From: an uncultured bacterium
GTDB lineage: Bacteria > Bacillota > Clostridia > TANB77 > CAG-508
DNA length: 64,000 nucleotides
NCBI GenBank assembly: GCA_905215935.1
Contig: CAJMRY010000005.1
Span: 1-64,000, forward strand
Reading direction: 5' to 3'
Below, piece after piece: positions 45,838 to 55,900 of the stretch (positions are counted from its first letter, which is position 1; the number at the start of each line of letters is the position of its first letter). Under the pieces are notes generated by a model. That model worked only from the letters and a program-made list of their open reading frames with translations, had not been told where the DNA came from and did not search any database. The position numbers and the translations under genes were made by a program.

Positions 45838-47116
45838 ATGGAAAATAATGAATCTAATAATAATTATATAACTAATGAACAAAAAATAAATAATGAACCT
45901 GTAAGTACATATACAGCTATCAATTCTCATAAAGAAAAGGTAAAAGTAGGTTTTGGAAAAAGTGTTATAATGCCATTTTTATGTGGGGCATTAGGCACTG
46001 TTATTGTAATAGGTACATGTTTTGGTATTCCAACTATAAGAGAAAAACTTATTCCTAATAATTCTAACAATAACCAAACTATATTTACAAATACTACTAA
46101 AGAAGTACCTACTCGGAGAAGTTAATGATAATTTAATCTCCCTTTCAAATTACTCTGAAACAGGTATTAACGTTGCAAACAAGGTAAGACCATCTATAGT
46201 TGGAATCACTGTAGAATATTCTGTAAATTCCATTTTTTATAGAAGCTATACTACTAATAATACAGCAAAAGCAGAAGGTTCTGGAATTATAATTAGTGAA
46301 GATGGTTATATATTAACCAATAATCATATTGTTAATTCTTCATCAAATTCATCTTATTATGAAGTAGGTAAAGCAAATAAAGTTATAGTTTATTTATATA
46401 ACGATGAAACAGCTTATGAAGCCAAAATTATTGGTACAGATGAACAAACAGATTTAGCTGTTATAAAAATAGACAAAACCGGTTTACAAGCAGCTGAACT
46501 TGGAGATTCAGATTCTGTTCAAGTAGGAGAGTTTTCAATGGCGATTGGTAACCCTCTTGGTATGCAAAGTAGTGTAACTGCAGGAATGATTAGTGCTGTT
46601 AATAGGGAAGTTACAGATTCAGATGGTAAAAATTACAAACTAATTCAAACAGATGCTGCTATAAACTCTGGTAATAGTGGAGGAGCTTTAGTTAACAGTA
46701 AAGGTCAAGTTATTGGAGTAAACACATTAAAACTTTCTGGAACTGGAATTGAAGGAATGGGATTTGCAATTCCAATTAATTCTACAAAAGATATATATGA
46801 ACAATTAATACAATATAATAAAGTAAAAAGACCATATATTGGAATAACAGGTAGAGACCTTGATGAAGCTTTAGCAAAAGCAAATAACTTAGTAGTAGGT
46901 ATATATGTTCAATCTGTAGAAGATTTTACATCAGCACAAAAAGCTGATATTAGAAATGGTGATGTAATAATCGAAGCAGATGGACAAAAAATAACAAAAA
47001 TGGATGAATTAAATGATATTAAAAATAAGCATAATATTGGTGACGAAATGAATTTAAAAATATATAGAAATGGTACAGAAAAAGATTTAACAATCACACT
47101 TGGAGAACAACCTTAG
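45838..47116 (+). CDS. htrA: HtrA/DegP-family serine protease, with one CGG +1 site
   Basis: 425 residues after the shift at 46114-46116. Cytoplasmic N-terminus, one membrane segment (MPFLCGALGTVIVIGTCFGI, about residues 44-63), a trypsin-like domain with His in LTNNHIVNSS, Asp in QTDLAVIKI and Ser in NSGNSGGALVN, and a C-terminal PDZ domain. It degrades misfolded envelope proteins. Read as triplets, the product would end after the membrane segment. This is the only frameshifted gene on the plus strand here and obeys the same rule. ATG follows TGGAGG. Confidence 0.94.
46114..46116 (+). other. CGG +1 site 12 (htrA codon 93)
   Basis: Context ACT CGG A on the plus strand. Skipping C gives PT-G-EVNDNLISL and joins the anchor to the protease domain. 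It shows that the effect follows the coding strand, not the sequenced strand. Confidence 0.92.
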
Positions 47117-47129
47117 TAACTTTTAAAAG

Positions 47130-47172
47130 ATATGAGTATATAAAAAACTTTATTATATACTCATATTTTTTT
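47130..47172 (+). terminator. terminator after htrA
   Basis: ATATGAGTATA pairs with TATACTCATAT followed by TTTTTTT. Confidence 0.8.
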
Positions 47173-47242
47173 ATTTAAGGTATTTTATCCATTTTTTTCT
47201 TACTTATCACATTTAGTTCACAAAATGAACAAAAACAAATAG

Positions 47243-47350
47243 TATATTATTAATATAGTTAGTAACTAATTACTCCAAGTTACTAACAAATAAAAGAAAA
47301 ACATCCCCTTTTATTTTAAAACGACTACTAATAAAGTAGTCGTTTATTTA
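47243..47350 (+). ncRNA. candidate small RNA
   Basis: A weak promoter (TTCACA, 17 bases, TAGTAT) just upstream, a 10-pair hairpin GTTAGTAACT/AGTTACTAAC (47258-47287), an A-rich linker and a terminator-like AAACGACTACT/AGTAGTCGTTT (47318-47345). It lies between the htrA terminator and the M23 terminator and has no ORF. Confidence 0.35.
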
Positions 47351-47400
47351 TTACAAAATAATACTTTATCATTACGAAGTCTTCAAAACTTCATATACAT

Positions 47401-47447
47401 AAAACAAAAACTCTTAAAATATAAATTAATCTATATTTTAAGAGTTT
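47401..47447 (-). terminator. terminator after the M23 peptidase
   Basis: AAACTCTTAAAATATA pairs with its complement around eight bases; the minus strand continues with TTTTTGTTTT. Confidence 0.8.
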
Positions 47448-47451
47448 TATT

Positions 47452-48456
47452 TTAATTATAAACATATCTTTGTGGATTTATTTGACTTCCATTTTGTCTA
47501 ATTTCAAAATGCAAATGGTTACCTGTTGAACGACCTGTCGAACCAACAGCTGCTATATTATCACCAGCACTTACACTTTGACCTTTTTTTACATATAATT
47601 TACTACAATGTCCATAATATGTTTCAATACCATTTCCATGAGAAATTATTACTAAGTTACCATATCCACCAGAATTGTAACTTGCATAAGTTACTGTACC
47701 ATCTGCTGCAGCATATATTGGTGTACCATTAGGAGCTCCTATATCTATTCCTTTATGTGCACTTTTTCTTATACTTTCTTTACTTCCAAATCTGGACGTA
47801 ATTGTTCCAGTTACAGGTTTAACACTAAAATATACACCATTAAAAGTTTTATTATTTTTAACCTGTTCTTGCTTCTTTTGAGCTTCTTCTTGTTTTTTCG
47901 CTTCATTTACAGTATTGCTAATACTATTTTCTGCATCTGCAACTTTTACTGTATTTAATTCTTCTAAATTTGTAGTATATACTTCTGTTATTCCTAATTT
48001 TAAATCGCCTTTTGAATTATCTTCTTTAATTTTTTTAACAACTTCTTCTGCTTCTTCCATTGTATTTACATATGATTGATTATTACCATCTAAAGTTATG
48101 GCATACATTTTATAAGTTGTTTCAGAACTTTTTGCTATTTTATCTAATATTTCTTGTTCATTTGTATTACATGTTTTGTCAATCCATTTAAATTCATAAC
48201 TAGGCAAACTATCTAATGTAATATAAGCTACATTTACTTCATCAGAAGTTAATATATCATCTTCAATAATTTTTTCAAAACCATTTTTATTAGTTATATA
48301 TCCTACTTCTTCTCCAAAAAAAGTAACTTTATATACTGGTTTGTATTTAATTAATATAATACTAACTGCAATAGCTGCCGCAATTATTAGTAAAGTTATT
48401 AATTTAAATGATCTTTTAAAATAATATAATATTCTACTTTTTAAAATAAAATTCAC
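47452..48456 (-). CDS. M23 family metallopeptidase, SpoIIQ-like layout
   Basis: 334 residues: one membrane segment (LITLLIIAAAIAVSIILI), a linker with a short coiled coil (about 180-205), and a LytM domain with SAHKGIDIGAPNGTPIYA and NHLHFEIRQNG, including both metal-binding His motifs. It probably cleaves or binds peptidoglycan cross-bridges; the layout resembles SpoIIQ, but a housekeeping role is equally possible. The upstream AAAGGAGA overlaps the GTG at 48456, so the start is uncertain. Confidence 0.85.
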   Translation of the reverse strand: MNFILKSRILYYFKRSFKLITLLIIAAAIAVSIILIKYKPVYKVTFFGEEVGYITNKNGFEKIIEDDILTSDEVNVAYITLDSLPSYEFKWIDKTCNTNEQEILDKIAKSSETTYKMYAITLDGNNQSYVNTMEEAEEVVKKIKEDNSKGDLKLGITEVYTTNLEELNTVKVADAENSISNTVNEAKKQEEAQKKQEQVKNNKTFNGVYFSVKPVTGTITSRFGSKESIRKSAHKGIDIGAPNGTPIYAAADGTVTYASYNSGGYGNLVIISHGNGIETYYGHCSKLYVKKGQSVSAGDNIAAVGSTGRSTGNHLHFEIRQNGSQINPQRYVYN

Positions 48457-48617
48457 TCTCCTTTTAATACAAGCGACATTATTATTATACTACATATTTT
48501 TAACATTTTCAAATTTAATATACCAAAGTTTATTAAATTATTATAAATTTATGCAATCAAAATAACATTTTTTCTCTGCTTTTCAAATATTTTACTCTGA
48601 TTTGCTCCTGTTTCCTC

Positions 48618-49322
48618 TTATTTTCTTAAAATTATATCTCTTATCCATATCTCTTCATTATTTTCATTAATAAATCTTATATTTGGAAATGTTTTTAGCA
48701 TTTTATCATTTGAAAATAATGTTTCTTCTATCTTTTTTACAATTGTAGATTCAGTTTTTGATTCTTTATTATAATAAATATACATTGCTCTTTGCTTATA
48801 AGAACTTACTCCCCATATAGTACAAACTACATCTATAATTAGAAATATAATAATTAGTTTTTCTATTATATTAGTGTATTTAAAATTTATTTTTACCATG
48901 CATTTATCTATTAAAGGTTTTACAAAATAGATTAACAAAATTGATAAAATAGCCCAAAACACTGTATATATAAGACATATTCTTCCATTTAAATTAAAGT
49001 TTGTATATGAATAATCCCAAAACCTCGTGGAATATATAGCTTCTAATCCATAACTCATTAAATATTCTATTACATCTCCTATTATTCCACCATATATTAA
49101 TAACTTGATTTTACTTTTTTTGAATCTATTTAAAAACAAGATTAATAAGCTTGCTCCTACTCCATATACTGGACAAAAAGGTCCCCATATTAAACCTTTT
49201 CTACTTTCTAAGACTCCTGTTGTTATATAACAATAAATTGTTTCTATTAAAAGTCCAATTACACTAAATATGATAAAATACCAAAGTAATTGATGAATAC
49301 TTATTTTTTCTTTTTCTTCCAT
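48618..49322 (-). CDS. CmpB-type putative ABC transporter permease (PF06541-like)
   Basis: 234 residues with five or six membrane segments. The N-terminal pattern LLWYFIIFSVIGLLIETIYC then SRKGLIWGPFCPVYGVGA is characteristic of this poorly understood family. Despite the family name no ATPase partner is adjacent. ATG follows AGGAGAAATTAA. Confidence 0.75.
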   Translation of the reverse strand: MEEKEKISIHQLLWYFIIFSVIGLLIETIYCYITTGVLESRKGLIWGPFCPVYGVGASLLILFLNRFKKSKIKLLIYGGIIGDVIEYLMSYGLEAIYSTRFWDYSYTNFNLNGRICLIYTVFWAILSILLIYFVKPLIDKCMVKINFKYTNIIEKLIIIFLIIDVVCTIWGVSSYKQRAMYIYYNKESKTESTIVKKIEETLFSNDKMLKTFPNIRFINENNEEIWIRDIILRK

Positions 49323-49479
49323 TTAATTTCTCCTAATTTTAGTACATTTATTTTTAAGGATTCTTAATATTTTATTATAAAACATTATATATAAATAATA
49401 TTAAAAAGTCTATAATTTTTAAATAAATTTGAATCTATATTCCAAATTTATAGTTACCAATCACCCTTAATCAAACTTT

Positions 49480-49517
49480 AACATTTACATCAAAGGTGTT
49501 TAGATGGCTAATTTTAA
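49480..49517 (+). repeat. dispersed repeat, copy 2
   Basis: About 38 bases matching 43245-43282, including TGGCTAATTTTAAA. Here the short frame MANFKELIIELKFLKYI ends at 49557 and AAAGGTG stands before its ATG. No gene covers either copy. Confidence 0.5.
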
Positions 49518-49626
49518 AGAACTCATTATAGAACTGAAATTTCTAAAATATATTTGACAGATAGCAAAAATAGTATATTATAATTAGGTAAAAAATAACA
49601 CATCAGCGTAGTCATAATAAGAAAAA

Positions 49627-49658
49627 AAGAGATAGTAAATCGCACTTACTATCTCTTT
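49627..49658 (-). terminator. terminator after the small frameshifted ORF
   Basis: A 13-pair perfect stem AAAGAGATAGTAA/TTACTATCTCTTT; the minus strand continues TTTTTCTTAT. Confidence 0.75.
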
Positions 49659-49666
49659 ATGATTAG

Positions 49667-49778
49667 CTATGTATTAATCTTTTGCATGACTCTTTTGGTT
49701 ACCAACTGTTTTTTCTTCTTGTTTTTTTCATCAACAAACTCTTCAGGTTAATCTCCAAATAACATCAGCATATGTCAT
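49667..49778 (-). CDS. possible 36-residue basic peptide needing a +1 shift at ACC TGA
   Basis: After AAGGGGG and nine bases an ATG opens MTYADVIWRLT then a TGA (49743-49745). The +1 frame continues EEFVDEKNKKKKQLVTKRV to a TAG at 49667, just before a strong terminator. The 112-base span is 37 codons after one skipped base. The site is not CGG. It may be a second kind of programmed shift, an 11-residue leader peptide, or a decayed small gene. Confidence 0.35.
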
Positions 49779-49908
49779 AAGAATCACCCCCTTCAAAAAG
49801 ATTTCCTTTATGAAAAGGATGTTCTTATTATACATAGCTTATATAAAATACAATTACTTTTAGATATATTTTCAAACATATTTTCTATTTAGTTCATTGT
49901 CAATTCTT

Positions 49909-52900
49909 TTACATAACTACTGTAATATTATAAACACTAGATTTACTTTCCAATCTAAATCTTTTTTCCTCTATCTCTTCTCCATTTACCACAAATTTAC
50001 TTACCCCATTACTTTTTCCATCTGGATTCTCCACTTTTATATTATATATACTCTCTCCATGTTTATATCTCATACTATATTCCTTCCAATCATTTGGAAT
50101 ACTTGGATTTACCGCCAAAAATCCACCTTCTATTGTTAAACCTAAAATATATTTAATGCCAGCTGTATATATCCAACTAGAAGACCCTGTATACCATGTC
50201 CATCCGGCCTCTTCCAGCAAGATTACCTTGTCCATATATATCTGCCGCAATTACATATGGCTCTACTTTATACTTATTTGCAGCTTCTTTAGTTCTTGCA
50301 TGTTCTATTGGATTTATCATTCTAAAATATTCTAAAGCTTTTCCTCCAAAACCTAATATACTTTCTGCAATTATTGCCCAACAACTTGCATGTGTATACT
50401 GCCCTCCATTTTCTCTTGTACCTGGAACATAAGCTTTTATATAACCTGGCTTCAAATTTCCCTTTTCAAAAGGAGGATCTAATAACTTTATTATTCCATT
50501 TTCTTTATCTACTAAGTGATTTTCTAAGTTTTCTAGTGAAATATACTTTTTATCGTTATCTCCAGCACCAGATATTGTTGCCCAACTCTGAGCTATACTG
50601 TCAATCCTACATTCTTCGTTTTGCAAACTTCCTAATATATCCCCACTATCCATAAAAGCTCTTTTGTACCATCTTCCATCCCATCCATTAGTATTTAATG
50701 CTTTTTTTAAATTTATCATAACATTTTTATATTTTTCTATTCTTTCTAAATCACCTTTATATTCACATATAGTAATAAAATCATCTAAAACTTTGTACAT
50801 AAAAAATCCGTAGCCATACACTTTCACCTTTACCTTTATTACCTACTGTACTAAATCCATCATTCCAATCACCACTACCTATTTTAGGTAATCCATTATC
50901 ACCAAATTTAAATGAATGTTCAATTGCTCTTATAGCATGTTCATATATAGTTTCTTCTATTTCAGAATATTCATATTTATCGTAGCGTTCATCTATTCCT
51001 TCTTCTAAAGGTTCACCTTTTTTATATTTTGTAACAACATCCAATATAGAATAATCATTTGTATATTTAATATAATCTGAAAGTACAAATGGAAGCCATA
51101 ACAAATCATCAGAAAATCTTGTTCTAATCCCTTTTCCAGTCTCCTCATGCCACCAATGTTCTACATCACCTTCTACAAATTGATGCTTGCTATGAGTAAT
51201 AATTTGCTCTTTTGTAATATTTGGATTTACATATTTAATTGCAATAGCATCCTGAAGTTGGTCTCTGTAACCGGAAAGCTCCTCCAGATTGATAAAATCC
51301 TGTTTTTCCCCATAATCTACAGCTAAGAGTTTGATATATAGCCCATCCATTTAATAAAATATTTGTAGATTCAAGTGGTGTATAAACTTGAAGTCTCTCT
51401 ACAAGTTCTTGCCAAAATCTTTTTACTTTATTAAGTTCATCATTACAATAATTTAATTTCTTATATTTATAAGCTGTATCTTGACATTTAATTTTTGTTT
51501 TTTCTTCCCCTAATAATAAACATATTTCCTTACTTTCATATGCCTCTAAATCTATTTTAAATTCAATTGCAATAATAGAATTTCCACCAAATTTTAAATC
51601 TCTATTTAGTTCTGTAGCAGTAAGTCCCTCTGGATTTCCTAAATAACCTCTTCCAATAAAAAATTTATTATCACCTGTATATGAATTTATTTTTTCACTA
51701 CTACTAACATAACAAATATTATCAAAATCTGAATTTGCCAAATTCTTTGCCAAAATAATATTAGAATTTTCATTAAATTCTAAATTAATATATCCATTAG
51801 ATTTTATCTCATCTTCACCTAAAACTGGTTTTATATAATAAACTAATTTTAATGTTCTCTTTCTTGGAAGTGTATTTTTCAAATTTAATATATTAACTTT
51901 TACACTATCTTCATTTGGTACAAAAACTGTCAAATTTTGTACTATATTATTACTATTATGAAGATATTTTGCATACCCAAATCCATAAGTTATATAATAA
52001 TCATTGTTGTCTGGCATTGGATTTAGTCCGAAGAGACCATTTTCTATTATCTTCTAAATCCTCTAAAAAAATTATCTCTGATGGAATATCTAATATACTA
52101 TTATTTGACCATGCACTTATTCTATTTAGCTTGCAGTTTTCATTCCAAGTATATCCACCCATACTTTCAGTAACTAATGTTCCAAATCTAGGATTTGCTA
52201 TTACATGACTCCACACATTTGGTGATCTATTTTCTTTATTTACTTTTATTAGATATTCTTTCCCATCCGCTGAAAAACCGCCATATTCATTATAATATTT
52301 TAGTTCTTGCATATTTATAAGTTCTGTTTCCTTTTCTTGCTTATTACTAATCACTATTTGTTTATTTGGTTCGTAACTTGCTGTTTTTAAACTTTCTAAA
52401 TATTCATCTTCCAAATCTTTAATTTGTAACTTTATATTTCCTAAATGACTATCTAAAACTAAATTTGCTCTTATTTCCAAAAACTTTATCTCTTCTTTGG
52501 TTAAATTATTTAAAATAAATATACCTGCATTTTGATTCTGCATATATGCAATATCTTTATTAAATAATATTTTTTCAATCTCATCTTTTACATAATTTTC
52601 ATAAGAACTTTCTTCTTCATTTATAATAACTAAATCTATATAAATATTTTTAATTCTGTAATATTCATATGCTTTTATAACATCTTCTAAAACTGTAACA
52701 TCATTTATATTTCCTACTTTTATTAATAAAATAGGTATATCTCCAGATATTCCATATTTCCACAAGTCATATACAGAATATTTCTCATTCATATTAGCAT
52801 CAATTCTAAATTTTGATATAGGACTTGCAAATAATAGATATGAAAGCATCTTTTGATAAACTTCTATCTTACTTCCTGTTAATCCTAAATATCTATTTTC

Positions 52901-55900
52901 TGCTTCTACTCTTGCTTTTGATAATTCAAAAGTTCTTTTAATATTTTCCTCATTCCTAAATTTCTCTAGCTGCTGCAAAGCAATTTCTCTATCTTCATTT
53001 ACAGATATTATTAAATGCATCGTTTTGGCATCATTAGGAGCTATTTTAATTGTTCTTCTTAATGCTACTATTGGGTCTATTGTTAATCTGGCTTTATTTG
53101 TAAAAGGACTTGAATTTTTAACAAGTATAGGAAGCCCTAAGTTTCCTCTTCCATTAAATTTTTCTTTATCTATTTCAAACTCTAACTCCCCAATTGTTTC
53201 ATCTTGAGAATATAAATTAACTGCTAAAAACATATCTTTTTTATTATTATCTCTTGCAGTTCTTTTAACTAAAATCGTCCCAGAATCTTTAATATATTCA
53301 TAAGTTAAAAATAAATTATTAAATGCCATATGAGCATAATCTTGCTCTTTACTAGAAAGCACTGGCTCTAAAAAGCTTGATATTTCTAAAAGTTCCTCTT
53401 CCATGCCATAATTTTTAAGTTCTATACTTCTTAGTTCTACTGGTTCATTTGGAGCAATACATACTTTAGTAGTAGTTTCTATACTTCCATCTAATCTAGT
53501 TATTTTATGTTTATCTTGAGTAAATTTAATCTGATATTTATCTGGTTTAGAAAGATAGTTTGTATAATTTGATGTCCATATTCTTTTTGTGTTTACATTT
53601 TTTATAAAAAAGAAAATTCCTTGCATTATATCTTCTGTTTCTTTGTATCTATTAATTATAATATCTTTATATTTGCTATAACCATTTCCTTTATCTCCCA
53701 TCACTACAGTATAATTATTATTTGAAATAACATTTGATACTGGTAACTCTCTACTTACCTTATCTTGCATCCTTTCTGTATATACCTCCTCTGCCAAATA
53801 TTTTATTTTTTCTACTCTTTCCTTCTTTTCTTTTGTTATAATAACGTTTTCTGGCATTCTTTCTTCTAATAAAATAGCTATAGATTGCATTTCTGGATTT
53901 TGCATAAACCTTTTTTGAATAATTTTATCTTTAACTAAATTATTAATAGACAAAAGTATCAATCCCTGATGATGTGCCATATACGTTTTTACTGGATGTG
54001 ATTTCTCACCTTTTTTTAACCTGCTTGGAGTATAATCTATAGACTCGTAAAATCCGTATTTTTGATACATTCCTTCATTTTCTAATACTTTTAAGTTATT
54101 TATTACTTCTCTAGGTTCATCTGCAATCCACATTATACTACCATAACTAGACACGACTAATTCTTCTTCTAGTCCCCTTTTTAATCCGTAGCCATGGAAT
54201 ACCAAATGCTTTATATTGATAATTGTTTGATAAATCTTTTAAATTAAAAGCAGACTCTGATATTCCCCATGGAATGCCTAATTTTCTTGTATATTCCTTT
54301 TGACTCATTATCATAAACTTGCAAGATTCATCAAGCAGGCTTGCCGGGTATTTTGGAATATTTACATTTGGCATTAAATATTCAAAAGCAGTTCCAGACC
54401 ATGATATTAATCCTTTGTATCTATTTAATATAGTAAGAGTTCTACTTAAGTTATACCAATGTTTTGAGGAAACATCTTTTTTAGCAATTGCAACTAAACT
54501 TGCTTGTCTTGCTTCAGATGCTAATAAATCATAATATGATTCTGTAAGTTTATTTTCTTCTACATTAAATCCTATTGAAAATAATCTAATTTTCTCATTA
54601 TATAATCTACTAAAATCTGTTTCATCTATTAATTTATCTATTTGTTTAATAATTCCGTTAAAATTTTCATTATTTGCAAGCCCCAAATAAAACTGTTTTA
54701 CAATATATAAATATCCGAACAAAATTACCACTATCTACAGATGAAACATATCTTGGTATAAGTGGTTCTAGATTTTTTAAGTTATACCAATTATATAAAT
54801 GTCCATTCCACTTTTGTAGATTACTAATCGTATTTATCATTTTTTCTAATAAATTTAAAGTATCTTCTAATTTTTCATATCCTAAATCGTAAGCTGATAT
54901 TACAGAAAGTAATCCGAAGACCAATATTCGTTGGTGAAGTTCTAAGTGCAAGCTTTTCTTTTCTATTTTCTTGGTAATTATCTGGTGGCAAAAAATTACT
55001 TTTTTCATTTATATTTTCTTTAAAAAAGTTCCAAGTTCTTTTTCCAATCTCTAAAATATACCTTTTGTCTTTTTCATTTAAATCGTCAAACATGTTTCTT
55101 TCTTTTATTTCTTTACTTATACAGTACATAACTATTGGAGCTATTATCCATAATATTGATATTATAAAAACAAAAATAGAGGTTAACTCTTGTTTATTAA
55201 AAAATACTAATATTAGTCCTGAAACTCCTAATATAACATTTATATACATAGATTTATAATAAGATATTAAATCCTTTTTAGCCGAAATTTCCGCTTCTTC
55301 AGAAGTAGTCCATTCAAGTAAATTCCTTTTTGAAATAGTCATTCTATAAATAGATTTCATTCCAGCAGAAATAGACATTCTAGCTTTATCTGGAAGTGTC
55401 ATTATGCACATACATCCTCTTAAAATACTTCCCATTAAACCTGTAATTGCTTTTTCAAAAGTATGTTGTTTTTTTTGCCCATCTTTCCTAAAAATAATTC
55501 TATTAATAATATCTACAAAACTTGAAATAATTATAGATATAAGTAAAATAACTAAATATGGCCATATTGTTATTTTATATATATAGTTTAATATTATTAA
55601 AAATATAATAGATATTAATGAGAAAAATTCTGTCTGACTTCTCAAAATATTATCTAACATTTTATATTTAGATAATAAATTCAAAGGATTTTTCTTTATT
55701 TTTCCTTCTTTATTTTTTATATTACTTTTAAGCCATGATAAAATTTGATAATCTCCTCTAATCCATCTATGCAGTCTTGTTTTAAAACTTGTATAACTTG
55801 TTGGATATCCATCCATTAGTAATATATCTGAAACTAGTGCGCATCTTAAATAACTACCCTCTAATAAATCATGACTAAGTACTTTATTTTCTGGAATCTC

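Noticed and set aside
49743..49745. TGA as a sense codon
   Set aside because: comEC and other genes end at TGA, and no long ORF contains an in-frame TGA that family alignment would require as a residue.
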